A stretch of 64,000 nt of DNA from NCBI RefSeq assembly GCF_038024125.1, contig NZ_CP150662.1, forward strand, positions 1,691,501 through 1,755,500, written 5' to 3'. The notes under the pieces are model-generated. The model was not told the DNA's origin. It made no database searches and saw nothing but the letters and a program-made list of their open reading frames with translations. Below, piece by piece: positions 17,023-25,751 of the stretch. Position 1 is the first letter of the stretch, and every line of letters begins with the position of its first letter. The position numbers and the translations under genes were made by a program. This DNA comes from Polaribacter gangjinensis (GTDB lineage: Bacteria; Bacteroidota; Bacteroidia; Flavobacteriales; Flavobacteriaceae).

Positions 17023-18066
17023 ATGATTTTTTCTGAAATTTTAATTTTTTGGTACAACAAAAACAAGCGCGAATTGCCTTGGAGAAATACAAAAAATCCA
17101 TATTTTATTTGGCTTTCCGAAATAATGTTGCAGCAAACTCGTGTTGCGCAAGGCATGAGTTATTATCTAAAATTTACAGAAAATTATCCTACAATTTCTC
17201 ATTTGGCAAACGCTTCTGAAACTGAAGTTTTAAAGATGTGGCAAGGATTAGGATATTATTCTAGAGCTAGAAATCTACATCACACAGCAAAATATATAAG
17301 CCACGAATTGAATGGAAAATTTCCATCAACTTTCAAAGAAATCATCGCTTTAAAAGGAATTGGAGATTATACAGCTTCTGCAATTGCTTCTATTTGTTTT
17401 GATGAACCTACTGCTGTTGTTGACGGAAACGTTTATAGAGTTTTGGCACGTTATTTCGGAATTGAAACTCCTATAAATTCTACTGCAGGAATTAAAGAAT
17501 TCAAAGAATTAGCACAATCATTATTAGATAAAACTCAACCAGGAACATTTAATCAAGCCATTATGGATTTTGGCGCAATTGTTTGCAAACCCCAAAATCC
17601 GTTGTGTGATGGATGTCCATTTTCAGAAAGTTGTGTGGCACTTCAAAGAAATCTAACGAAAGATTTGCCCTTAAAAGAGCAAAAAATCAAGGTAAAAAAA
17701 CGGTATTTTAATTATTTGGTTGTTATTACTGATGATGATAAAACAATACTAACTCAAAGAAATGACAAAGGAATTTGGCAAGGTTTATATCAATTTCCGT
17801 TGATAGAAACTAACAAAAGTGTCAATGAAAAAGAACTTATATCATCCAAAGAATTTATAGATTTACTTCCTGAAGAAACTACAATTTCACTGTTCAATCC
17901 AAAAGAAATTATCCATAAATTATCACATCAACATTTATATACTCATTTTTGGATTGTGGAAACTTCATCAAACCAACATGCTAAAATTCTTTGGAAAACA
18001 ATTCAAAATTTTCCTGTTCCTGTATTGATTGCAAATTTTTTAGCGCAATTTGAATTGAAAAAGTAA
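17023..18066 (+). CDS. mutY: A/G-specific adenine glycosylase MutY
   Basis: MutY removes adenine mispaired with 8-oxoguanine. From the ATG at 17023 it has 347 residues. Visible are the catalytic Glu 33 in LSEIMLQQTRVAQG, the helix-hairpin-helix LKGIGDYTASA (110-120) and the catalytic Asp 134 in AVVDGNVYRV. The [4Fe-4S] ligands are C188, C195, C198 and C204 (C-x6-C-x2-C-x5-C). A NUDIX-like domain that reads 8-oxoG follows (about 225-345). A TTG seven codons upstream lies inside the promoter element. It heads the conserved order mutY-ssb-gldE-gldD. Confidence 0.96.
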   Translation: MIFSEILIFWYNKNKRELPWRNTKNPYFIWLSEIMLQQTRVAQGMSYYLKFTENYPTISHLANASETEVLKMWQGLGYYSRARNLHHTAKYISHELNGKFPSTFKEIIALKGIGDYTASAIASICFDEPTAVVDGNVYRVLARYFGIETPINSTAGIKEFKELAQSLLDKTQPGTFNQAIMDFGAIVCKPQNPLCDGCPFSESCVALQRNLTKDLPLKEQKIKVKKRYFNYLVVITDDDKTILTQRNDKGIWQGLYQFPLIETNKSVNEKELISSKEFIDLLPEETTISLFNPKEIIHKLSHQHLYTHFWIVETSSNQHAKILWKTIQNFPVPVLIANFLAQFELKK

Positions 18067-18079
18067 TTGAAATTTTTAG

Positions 18080-18087
18080 TACTTTTG
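18080..18087 (+). promoter_or_regulatory. Promoter -7 element (TACTTTTG) for ssb-gldE-gldD
   Basis: TACTTTTG fits TAnnTTTG and is 21 nt before the ssb ATG, in the 42-nt gap after mutY. Confidence 0.55.
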
Positions 18088-18108
18088 ATTCATTAAATCC
18101 AGAAAGCT

Positions 18109-18540
18109 ATGGCAGGAACCATTAATAAAGTGATACTTATTGGAAATTTAGGCGACGAAGTTAAAATACATTATTTTGACGGTGGTGATTCTATTGGGCG
18201 TTTTCCATTGGCAACTAGCGAAACTTATGTAAGCAAGCAAACTGGAGAAAAAATTACAAATACGGATTGGCATAATGTGGTTGTAAAAAATAAATTAGCT
18301 GAAATTTGCGAAAAATATTTGGTGAAAGGTGACAAAGTTTACGTTGAGGGCAAATTGAAAAACCGTCAATGGGAACAAGATGGAATTAAGCGCTATGCAA
18401 CTGAAATTCACGCTACTGAATTGACAATGCTATCAAATAAAAAAAGTGCTGAAAACAATCCAAATGTTTCAAAAAACAGTCAACCAACATCCGTAATTAG
18501 CGTGAGTCATACTGATGAAAATGACGATTTGCCATTTTAA
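18109..18540 (+). CDS. ssb: Single-stranded DNA-binding protein
   Basis: SSB coats single-stranded DNA in replication, repair and recombination. The 143 residues form an OB fold (about 1-108: INKVILIGNLGDEVKIHYFD, TDWHNVVVKNKLAEICEKYL, GDKVYVEGKLKNRQW), then a flexible linker. The acidic tip DENDDLPF recruits partner proteins. The size and tail are normal. It lies directly upstream of gldE, as in other gliding Flavobacteriia, and has its own -7 element after mutY. Confidence 0.96.
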   Translation: MAGTINKVILIGNLGDEVKIHYFDGGDSIGRFPLATSETYVSKQTGEKITNTDWHNVVVKNKLAEICEKYLVKGDKVYVEGKLKNRQWEQDGIKRYATEIHATELTMLSNKKSAENNPNVSKNSQPTSVISVSHTDENDDLPF

Positions 18541-18559
18541 TTAACGAAAACCACAACCC

Positions 18560-19888
18560 TTGGATCCAGATCCTGAACCTTTATTTATTTTATTTACAAG
18601 CTTCAATATACTTATTGTAATCAATGCAATTGTACTGATTTTTTTACTAATTGCTTCTGCACTAATTTCAGGAACTGAAGTCGCTTTTTTCTCTCTTTCC
18701 CAAACTGATTTAAACATTTTGTCAAATCAAGCAAAAGGTGAAAGTATTGTGGTAAAATTATTAGAGCGACCAAGAAAATTACTAGCAACCGTTTTAATTG
18801 CAAATAATTTTATCAACATTTTAATTGTGTTGTTATTTGCCACATTAGCTGAAAACTTATTTGGTGATTTTGATTATTTATTAAACTTGTACTTCTTTCA
18901 AATTCCTATTCGATTTTTAATTGAAGTAATCTTGGTTACCTTCTTAATATTGTTGTTTGGAGAAGTTTTACCAAAAATTTATGCTTCGAGAAATGCATTG
19001 AATTTTTCTAGAAAAATGTCGAAATTCATCAATTTCATCAATACAATTTTAACACCATTCAGCATGCCTTTAATTTGGTTAACAAAATTTATTGAAAGAA
19101 ATTTAGGCAATATGAACTCCAATTTTAATGTAGAAACACTCTCTCAAGCATTAGAATTAACTTCTGAAGGCGCAACAACAAAAGAAGAACAAAAAATTTT
19201 AGAAGGAATTGTCAATTTCGGGAACACAGAAACCGTTCAAATTATGACACCTAGAATCGATATTTTTGCAATATCAGTAGATGAATCTTTTGAAGATGTT
19301 CTAAAAAAAATTCTCGAAAAAGGCTATTCTAGAAATCCAGTTTATAAAGACAACATTGATCATATTATCGGAGTTTTATATGCCAAAGATTTATTGGCGC
19401 ATTTAAACAAAACTAGTTTTAAATGGCAAAATTTAGTACGCGCTGCATTTTTTGTTCCTGAAAATAAAAAGCTTGATGATTTATTAGATGATTTTAGAGG
19501 ACGAAAAAATCACTTGGCAATTGTGGTGGATGAATATGGAGGCACTTGTGGTTTGGTAACTTTAGAGGATGTAATTGAAGAAATCGTAGGCGATATCAAT
19601 GACGAATTTGATGATGAAGATTTGTCATATTTAAAGATTGATGAGAACAACTATGTTTTTGAAGGTAAAACCACCATTAAAGATTTTTGTAGAGTTTTGG
19701 ATGATGAAGATGAAGATATTTTTGAACGTGAAAAAGGAGAGAGTGAAACTTTAGCAGGTTTTATTTTAGAAATTTCAGGAAAATTTCCTAAAAAAGGAGA
19801 GAAAATAAATTTCAAGAATTACACGTTTACCATAGAAGCTTTAGATAAAAAACGCATCAAACAAATTAAAGCCACCAGAAATGCGTAA
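18560..19888 (+). CDS. gldE: Gliding motility-associated protein GldE (TTG start)
   Basis: GldE is an inner-membrane CorC/HlyC-type protein linked to the gliding/type IX secretion machinery. The 442 residues include a CNNM (DUF21) membrane domain with three or four spans (about 18-185), a pair of CBS domains (about 205-335, with TPRIDIFAI and FLVDEYGG-type VVDEYGGTCGLVTLEDVIEE) and a CorC_HlyC domain (about 350-435). The frame opens after a stop at 18542. The only start before residue 153 is TTG at 18560, giving MDPDPEPLFI, which fits GldE N-termini. The stop overlaps gldD by 8 nt. Confidence 0.92.
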   Translation: MDPDPEPLFILFTSFNILIVINAIVLIFLLIASALISGTEVAFFSLSQTDLNILSNQAKGESIVVKLLERPRKLLATVLIANNFINILIVLLFATLAENLFGDFDYLLNLYFFQIPIRFLIEVILVTFLILLFGEVLPKIYASRNALNFSRKMSKFINFINTILTPFSMPLIWLTKFIERNLGNMNSNFNVETLSQALELTSEGATTKEEQKILEGIVNFGNTETVQIMTPRIDIFAISVDESFEDVLKKILEKGYSRNPVYKDNIDHIIGVLYAKDLLAHLNKTSFKWQNLVRAAFFVPENKKLDDLLDDFRGRKNHLAIVVDEYGGTCGLVTLEDVIEEIVGDINDEFDDEDLSYLKIDENNYVFEGKTTIKDFCRVLDDEDEDIFEREKGESETLAGFILEISGKFPKKGEKINFKNYTFTIEALDKKRIKQIKATRNA

Positions 19889-20441
19889 TTTTTTTCTCTT
19901 TTATCTTTTATCTTTTCTGTTTTTTATTTTTTCTTGTAATTCAGATTTTTTACCAAAACCAAAAGCGTATTTAAGCCTTGAGTATCCTGAAAAGGAATAT
20001 CAAAATTTAGCTATTGAAAGACCTTATACTTTTGATATTCAACAAAATACAAAAATAATCGATGAACCTAATAATTGGTTAAAAATTCAATATCCAAACT
20101 TAAAAGCTTCTTTAGATATCACTTACAAACCGATTGAAAATAACTTGCAAGAATTACTAGTTGATGCAGAAAAATTGGTTTTTAAACATGCTGTAAAAGC
20201 AGAACAAATCATTCCGAAGGATTTTTTGAATTATGAAAAAAGAGTCTTTGGTAGCTTGTATGAAATTACAGGAAATGCCGCATCAAACTTACAATTTCAT
20301 GCAACTGATAGCACACATCATTTTATAAAAGGCGCACTCTATTTTTATGCAAAACCCCATTATGATTCCATTTTACCTGCAGTTGAATACATTAAAAAAG
20401 ATATTTTACAACTGATAGAAACGATTGAATGGAAGAAATAA
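19881..20441 (+). CDS. gldD: Gliding motility lipoprotein GldD
   Basis: GldD is a lipoprotein required for gliding and chitin use in Flavobacterium and is associated with type IX secretion. The 186 residues start with a lipoprotein signal (MRNFFLFYLLSFLFFIFSC, Cys 19). The family hallmark PKPKAYLSLEYPEKEY follows at about 25-40. Length is normal. It starts inside the end of gldE (ATGCGTAA overlap), which argues for coupled translation and for the two proteins working together. The stop is only 1 nt from that of the convergent moeB. Confidence 0.93.
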   Translation: MRNFFLFYLLSFLFFIFSCNSDFLPKPKAYLSLEYPEKEYQNLAIERPYTFDIQQNTKIIDEPNNWLKIQYPNLKASLDITYKPIENNLQELLVDAEKLVFKHAVKAEQIIPKDFLNYEKRVFGSLYEITGNAASNLQFHATDSTHHFIKGALYFYAKPHYDSILPAVEYIKKDILQLIETIEWKK

Positions 20442-20442
20442 T

Positions 20443-21522
20443 TTAGTGATAATTTTCAATTCCACCCTCCAAACTAAACACGTTCAAATCAGGAAAATGA
20501 TTTTTTAAAATGGCAGTTGCTTTGTAGCTATTCAATCCTTTTTGGCAAACCATTATGTATGTTTTTGACGTATCAATTTGAATTTTATCAATTGAAAAAT
20601 CTTGAATTGGAATGGTTTGAGAAACTTGAAAAGGCAATTGTAAGTTTGGCAAAACTGCAATAATTTCTAAACTTTCTGATGATAATTTCTCTTTCAAGTC
20701 AAAAGAATGAATCAACCAATTTGGATTTTGAGTTTCGCAACTCGCATCAAAATAACTTTCAGCATCAAAAATTTTCTGAATTTTATCTTTTAAAAAAGTA
20801 GGTTTTAGTTGCATTTTCAATTGTGAATTTTTCAAAGAATTGTAAATCAATAATTCATTTTGAAGTGGTTTTCCTACTTCAGTGATAATTTTCAAAACCT
20901 CATTTACTTGTGCAGTTGCAATCAATCCAACAATTGCATTCAAAGTTCCTGCAGTTTCGCAATTTGGAATATCAGTAGTCATTTTAGGAAAAGCATCTCT
21001 TAAATTTGCAGAGAAAAATCCGTTTTGTTGTAGCAAATTGAAACTTGCTACATAGCCATCAAACTTATACAAAGAACCATACACTAGAGGCTTTTTTTTC
21101 AGTACACAGGCATCATTTAATAAGTATTTTGTGGTCAAAGAATCTGTCCCATCAACCACAACATCAACTGTTGAAATCAACTCAAAAATGGTATCTTTTG
21201 TAACAGCTTTGTTGCTAAAACTCACTTGTGTAAATGGGGCTCTTTGTTTGATAAAATTAGCTAAAACTGAAGCTTTGGGTTTCCCAATATCATCCAACGA
21301 ATAAAAAACCTGTCTGTGCAAATTGCTGACATCAATCGTATCAAAATCTACCAAATGAATTTTTCCAATGCCACTCGCAGCCAAATACACAGCAATTGTA
21401 CTTCCTAAACCTCCACAACCAACAATTAAAACTGAGGCATTTTGGAGTTTTTCTTGTCCAATTTCACCAATTTCTGATAACGTAATTTGACGTTTGAAAA
21501 GTTGATTTTTATTAGGTTTCAT
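20443..21522 (-). CDS. moeB: MoeB/ThiF-type adenylyltransferase with C-terminal rhodanese domain
   Basis: This protein would adenylate the C-terminal Gly-Gly of a sulfur carrier such as MoaD (or ThiS). The 359 residues have the E1-like Rossmann start SVLIVGCGGLGSTIAVYLA (about 31-49) with NLHRQVFY (about 67-74) and VDGTDSLTTKYLLNDAC (about 127-143). A C-terminal rhodanese-like domain (about 265-359) has the active-site loop VCQKGLNS. The paired zinc CxxC motifs of E. coli MoeB are not seen. It is last in a molybdenum cofactor cluster, which favours MoeB over ThiF, but a dual role is possible. Confidence 0.88.
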   Translation of the reverse strand: MKPNKNQLFKRQITLSEIGEIGQEKLQNASVLIVGCGGLGSTIAVYLAASGIGKIHLVDFDTIDVSNLHRQVFYSLDDIGKPKASVLANFIKQRAPFTQVSFSNKAVTKDTIFELISTVDVVVDGTDSLTTKYLLNDACVLKKKPLVYGSLYKFDGYVASFNLLQQNGFFSANLRDAFPKMTTDIPNCETAGTLNAIVGLIATAQVNEVLKIITEVGKPLQNELLIYNSLKNSQLKMQLKPTFLKDKIQKIFDAESYFDASCETQNPNWLIHSFDLKEKLSSESLEIIAVLPNLQLPFQVSQTIPIQDFSIDKIQIDTSKTYIMVCQKGLNSYKATAILKNHFPDLNVFSLEGGIENYH

Positions 21523-21529
21523 AGTGATT

Positions 21530-21570
21530 TGTCATTTCGAAATGAGCCTTTTTAGGCGATTGAGAAATCT
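21530..21570. repeat. Degenerate flavobacterial intergenic palindrome (GTCATTTCGA...GAGAAATCT type)
   Basis: The gap between mobA and moeB holds a perfect 14-bp palindrome TCATTTCGAAATGA (21532-21545), a hairpin GCCT-TTTT-AGGC (21546-21557) and a final GAGAAATCT. The ends resemble a short intergenic repeat common in Flavobacteriia genomes. I cannot count copies elsewhere from this window. Confidence 0.4.
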
Positions 21571-21574
21571 TATT

Positions 21575-22684
21575 TTAATTATTTTTCAACTGTTTTAAAA
21601 CCGCTTCAAACTCTTCAGGAGTATTGATATTTCGAATCAAATCATCCTCCACTTCTACAATTTCAACATCATTATTGATGAGCATTTTTCGCGGACAAGA
21701 ATAGCCTTGTGCCAAATATTGCAACAAAATCGGATACGCTTTTGGTTCGTAAATGGTAATTAAAGGTTCTACAAACTCCATATTTTTTCCTTTGATTGCG
21801 GTTGCAACTTTGCTAGGATTTCTTTTTTGCAACAACAATTTTATCAAATCTTCATTCACAAAAGGAAGGTCTGTTGCCAAGACAAACCAAGCCGAATTCG
21901 CATCTTTTTGAAACGCAGAACAAATACCTCCAAAAGGACCTAAATTCAAGAAAGTATCTGAAATTTCTGTGGGATTTTCTGATAAATTTGCCACTGAAAA
22001 ATAGGTTTCTAAACTTTGCTTTTCTAATAATTCTTTGGCAAATTCTTTTTGTGGTTTTCCGTGAAAATTAAGTAACGATTTGTTTGTTCCCATCCTTGTG
22101 CTTTTTCCGCCAATCAAAATCAAGCCTTTTACGTTTCCTATTTTTTGTTGAATGATTTGCTTAATTAGGATTGAAATTTTATCAATCTCATCTATTGAAA
22201 AACAAGGAATATTGTTGATTTCAGGGAATTTTTCTATCAAAAAAGGAAAAATAGCTGTTTCCTTTTTTAGTTTGATGATGCCTTGAATATTTGTTAATTG
22301 CGACATTCTTTTTAAAACAGAAGCTTCTTTTTCTTCGTCTAAAATCAAGATTTGTTTGACACCTTCAAAATGATTTCCATTGATAAATAATAAATCAAAT
22401 TGTGAAAAAACCAATCGTTGTTGATAGGAATTTACTTTTTGAAAAGTAGCAATTTGTACATTTCCTTCGTGGTGAAATGTAAATTCTGAAAGTGTATTTG
22501 GAGTCACATCTTTTGCATGAGAAGCATCAAAATACGCTAATTTAAAGTGAGATAATTTTGCGGAAATTTGGTGAACCAAATCTGAAATTACATCGCATTT
22601 TGCACCTAAAATAGCAATTTCATTAGGTGCAAAAATATCGTTATTTCTCCTTGATAAATGCGTATGTTTTTGATGTTTATTCAT
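21575..22684 (-). CDS. mobA: Molybdenum cofactor guanylyltransferase with N-terminal extension
   Basis: MobA transfers GMP (or CMP in MocA relatives) to molybdopterin. From ATG at 22684 it has 369 residues, nearly twice the usual 190-200. The C-terminal half is MobA: GLILIGGKSTRMGTNKSLL (about 187-205), NLGPFGGICSAF and FVLATDLPFVNED. The N-terminal 180 residues look like a degenerate MobB-like part (IAILGAKCDVISDLVHQI), where the GxxGxGKT P-loop is not intact. The start shares ATGAATAA with the moaC stop (8-nt overlap). Confidence 0.87.
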   Translation of the reverse strand: MNKHQKHTHLSRRNNDIFAPNEIAILGAKCDVISDLVHQISAKLSHFKLAYFDASHAKDVTPNTLSEFTFHHEGNVQIATFQKVNSYQQRLVFSQFDLLFINGNHFEGVKQILILDEEKEASVLKRMSQLTNIQGIIKLKKETAIFPFLIEKFPEINNIPCFSIDEIDKISILIKQIIQQKIGNVKGLILIGGKSTRMGTNKSLLNFHGKPQKEFAKELLEKQSLETYFSVANLSENPTEISDTFLNLGPFGGICSAFQKDANSAWFVLATDLPFVNEDLIKLLLQKRNPSKVATAIKGKNMEFVEPLITIYEPKAYPILLQYLAQGYSCPRKMLINNDVEIVEVEDDLIRNINTPEEFEAVLKQLKNN

Positions 22685-23153
22685 TCTTAAAATCTGATTT
22701 TCCACCTGTTTTTTCCATCAATTTTATGGTTTTAATTTCCATTTGTTGGCTGATGCTTTTACACATGTCATAAATTGTTAAGCAGGTAACTGAAGCGCCT
22801 GTTAACGCTTCCATTTCAACACCTGTTTTTCCTTCAATAGAAACCTTACAATTTACCTCAATAGTTTCATTATCAATAATTTGAATATCAATATCAACTC
22901 CAGTAATCAACAAGGGATGACACATTGGAATCAATTCTGATGTCTTTTTAACTGCTTGAATTCCTGCTATAATTGCTGTTTGAAAAACAGGCCCTTTTTT
23001 TGTCATCAATTCATTATTGGTAAAATGAGAAATCACTTCAGTTCCTAAAAACATGGTTGCTTTAGCTATGGCAGTTCTATGGGTAATTTGTTTGTCAGAA
23101 ACATTTACCATTTTTGGATTTCCGGTTTTGTTGATGTGAGAAAATTCGCTCAT
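22677..23153 (-). CDS. moaC: Cyclic pyranopterin monophosphate synthase MoaC
   Basis: MoaC performs the second part of the first step of molybdopterin synthesis, turning 3',8-cH2GTP into cyclic pyranopterin monophosphate. The 158 residues carry THRTAIAKATMFL (about 25-37), AVKKTSELIPMCHPL (about 68-82), GKTGVEMEALTGASVTCLTIYDMCKS and a Lys-rich end (LMEKTGGKSDFKNE), all family motifs. Length is that of MoaC alone, with no MoaB domain fused. It overlaps moeA by one base (TAATG) and mobA by eight. Confidence 0.95.
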   Translation of the reverse strand: MSEFSHINKTGNPKMVNVSDKQITHRTAIAKATMFLGTEVISHFTNNELMTKKGPVFQTAIIAGIQAVKKTSELIPMCHPLLITGVDIDIQIIDNETIEVNCKVSIEGKTGVEMEALTGASVTCLTIYDMCKSISQQMEIKTIKLMEKTGGKSDFKNE

Positions 23154-24340
23154 TATTTATAAATAATTATTGGATAACTTTCGCCTTTTTTAAACTCAGT
23201 TTTATCATTTGGTAATTGAATAAATCCATCTGCTTTTATCAAACTTGATAAATCTCCTGAACCATTTGAATTGATAGGAGTTGCTATTAAATGTCCAAAT
23301 CTGTAGTGAATTTTAACTTGTAAAAAATAGGTTAAATCTGGTTTAAAATAAATATCTTCTGCTAAAATTGCTGTTTTTTCTTCGAATTTTATTCCCACAA
23401 ATTTGTAAAACCAAGAATAAAAATACACCAAACAATTCACAAAAGTCGATACAGGATTTCCAGGAAATGCAAATATGCTACACGTTTCAGTTTGTCCAAA
23501 CCAAAATGGTTTTCCTGGTCTTTGTGCTACTTGATGAAACAATTTTTGAACGCCTAATTCTTCTAAAACTTCTGGTAAAAAATCAAATTTTCCTTTGCTA
23601 ACTGCACCACTAAAAAGCAGTACATCAAAGGTTTCTAAATATTTTTTTATGTTAGTTTTTAAAACTTCTTTGTCATCAGAAATATGATTTGTTGATGATG
23701 GAATTTTTAAATTTTCTAACAAAGAAACCAATGTAAAAACATTACTTCTTCTGATTTGATGCGCTAATGGAATTCCATCAACATCAACCAATTCATCACC
23801 CGTAGAAATAATCATCACTTTGGGTTGTTTAGCAACTTTTACAGTTGATTTTCCAACAGTGGCAAAAACACCAATTTCTGCAGGACTAATTTGGATGTTT
23901 TTTGGAATTAAAATTGCTCCTTTTTGTTCATCTTTTCCTTGTGGATGAATGTTTTGAAAATCTTTAACTTCATCAATCAAAATGGTTGCAATTCCATTGT
24001 TAATCTCCAAATCTTCATACCTAACAACAGCTGACGTATTTTTCGGTAATACAGCACCAGTCATCACTTCAATACAATTTTTAGGATTTTTTAAAGAACG
24101 TTGTTCACTTCCGGCTGCTTGAATTCCTTCAATAAAAAATTCTTTTTGTCCGTTTTGAAATTGCTGAAAATCGATGGCAATTCCGTCCATAGAAACTCTG
24201 TTGAATGGCGGAAAATCTCTGTCTGCAACTATGCTTTCTTTTAAAATTCTTCCATTTGATTGGAAAAAAGGGATTTCTTCAACACCAAAGTCTTGGGTTG
24301 AGTTTAAAACAATTTGTAAAGCTTTTTCAACTGAAATCAT
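23153..24340 (-). CDS. moeA: Molybdopterin molybdenumtransferase MoeA
   Basis: MoeA inserts molybdate into adenylated molybdopterin. The 395 residues have the family domains in order: the N-terminal region with DRDFPPFNRVSMDGIAID (about 41-58), a beta-barrel part, the MPT-binding domain with VMIISTGDELVD (about 176-187), LFSGAVSKGKFDF (about 237-249) and FAFPGNPVSTFVNCLVYF (about 294-311), and a C-terminal domain IV. It lies 2 nt after moaA and overlaps moaC by one base. Confidence 0.95.
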   Translation of the reverse strand: MISVEKALQIVLNSTQDFGVEEIPFFQSNGRILKESIVADRDFPPFNRVSMDGIAIDFQQFQNGQKEFFIEGIQAAGSEQRSLKNPKNCIEVMTGAVLPKNTSAVVRYEDLEINNGIATILIDEVKDFQNIHPQGKDEQKGAILIPKNIQISPAEIGVFATVGKSTVKVAKQPKVMIISTGDELVDVDGIPLAHQIRRSNVFTLVSLLENLKIPSSTNHISDDKEVLKTNIKKYLETFDVLLFSGAVSKGKFDFLPEVLEELGVQKLFHQVAQRPGKPFWFGQTETCSIFAFPGNPVSTFVNCLVYFYSWFYKFVGIKFEEKTAILAEDIYFKPDLTYFLQVKIHYRFGHLIATPINSNGSGDLSSLIKADGFIQLPNDKTEFKKGESYPIIIYK

Positions 24341-24342
24341 TT

Positions 24343-25335
24343 TTAACCTCCTATTGTACTCATACTTTCAGAAACATTTCCCTTTTTACGATTTGCTTCT
24401 GCTACAAATCCATTTTCAGGTTTTTCTTTAATGAGTGATAAAAAAAGTGTTTTTAAATCATCATTTGAGGCGCCATTTCTGATAAAATCTCTCAAATTAA
24501 AAACGCCATCATCAAACAAACAATTTTTAAAAGTGCCCATAGAAGTAATTCTGATTCTATTACAATCATTACAAATCGTTCTTGTAAAAGCAGGAATAAT
24601 TCCGACTGAACCTACATGATTTTCAATATGATAATTTCGTGATGTGGATGATTTTTCTGATACAATTTCAGTAACATCAAACTGACTTTTAATCTCGTTT
24701 AAAATTTTAGTGAATGTCCAATTTTCGTTCATTTCACGCTGACCTTTTCCATTGAAAGGCATTTCTTCAATAAATCGAACAGCAACATTTTTATCTTTGG
24801 TTAATCTAACAAAATCAACAATTTCATCAGTATTAAAACCTGATTGAACAACCACATTTAACTTGAGATTGAGACTGCTTTTTTCAAGCAAATCAAACGT
24901 TTTAAAGACTTCAGGAAATACATCTCTTCTGGTAATTTTGGCAAATTTATCAGGTTGTAAACTATCAATACTCAAATTGATTGTTTTTACTTTTTCTAAC
25001 TTTTCAAGTGTAGAAATATGTTCAGAAATCAACGCTCCATTTGTAGTAATATTGATGGTTTCTAACAAATCGTTATACGAAAGCATTTCTAAAAAACCAA
25101 TAAAATCCTTTCTCACAAAAGGTTCACCACCTGTTAAACGCACTTTTGTAACGCCTAATTCTGTCAAAACACGAATTAAACGATACATTTCTTTAAAAGT
25201 TAATAATTCTTCTCTTGGCACAATATCAATTCCTTGAGCAGGCATGCAATATTGGCAACGCAAATTACAACGATCTGTAACTGCTAATCGCACATAATTG
25301 ATTTGACGCCCAAAAGAATCGACTAAATTGTTCAT
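24343..25335 (-). CDS. moaA: GTP 3',8-cyclase MoaA
   Basis: This radical-SAM enzyme starts molybdopterin synthesis from GTP. The 330 residues have the N-terminal [4Fe-4S] motif C23-x3-C27-x2-C30 (DRCNLRCQYCMPAQG), VRLTGGEPFVRKDF (about 64-77), the C-terminal second cluster motif CNDCNRIRIT plus a later Cys (KNCLFDD), and the essential terminal Gly-Gly (MSTIGG). It overlaps the preceding transporter gene by one base (TAATG), tying cofactor synthesis and sulfur transport into one transcript. Confidence 0.96.
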   Translation of the reverse strand: MNNLVDSFGRQINYVRLAVTDRCNLRCQYCMPAQGIDIVPREELLTFKEMYRLIRVLTELGVTKVRLTGGEPFVRKDFIGFLEMLSYNDLLETINITTNGALISEHISTLEKLEKVKTINLSIDSLQPDKFAKITRRDVFPEVFKTFDLLEKSSLNLKLNVVVQSGFNTDEIVDFVRLTKDKNVAVRFIEEMPFNGKGQREMNENWTFTKILNEIKSQFDVTEIVSEKSSTSRNYHIENHVGSVGIIPAFTRTICNDCNRIRITSMGTFKNCLFDDGVFNLRDFIRNGASNDDLKTLFLSLIKEKPENGFVAEANRKKGNVSESMSTIGG

Positions 25336-25748
25336 TAATTTGGTAATTTTTTACTCAATAATCCATAAATGAAAGCGCCAATCAAAGCAGAAATTAACAA
25401 AATCAAAGCGGGTAAAAATTTGAATCCCAGAATTACAAAAATAGGTCCTGCACAGGCACCAGAAATTCCCCATCCAATTCCAAAAAAAGTTCCTCCAACC
25501 AAAGTTCTAACAAACCCTTTTTCTTTCTTTTTTGGAGTGATGATGTTACCATGAATGTCTTTTATTTTTCCGTGTTTAAATAACTGCATAAAAATGGCTG
25601 AAATGACAATAGCACTCCCAATAATTCCAAACATATGAAACGATTGAAAACGAAACATTTCATAAAAACGTACCCAAGAAATAGCTTGAGATTTGCTTAA
25701 AACAATCGCAAAAAAGATTCCTAAAACTAAAAATTTGATATTTCTCAT
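25335..25748 (-). CDS. YeeE/YedE-type sulfur transporter half (DUF6691-like)
   Basis: This 137-residue membrane protein has about four spans and the YeeE/YedE signature GGTFFGIGWGISGACAGPIFVILG (in two parts, about 87-110), with a Cys in GACAGP where the family's thiosulfate path has conserved cysteines. It looks like the second half of a split YeeE/YedE. The partner gene is 3 nt upstream, and moaA overlaps its end. Thiosulfate or another sulfur species is the likely cargo, known for YeeE; which one is not shown here. Confidence 0.82.
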   Translation of the reverse strand: MRNIKFLVLGIFFAIVLSKSQAISWVRFYEMFRFQSFHMFGIIGSAIVISAIFMQLFKHGKIKDIHGNIITPKKKEKGFVRTLVGGTFFGIGWGISGACAGPIFVILGFKFLPALILLISALIGAFIYGLLSKKLPN

Positions 25749-25751
25749 AAC

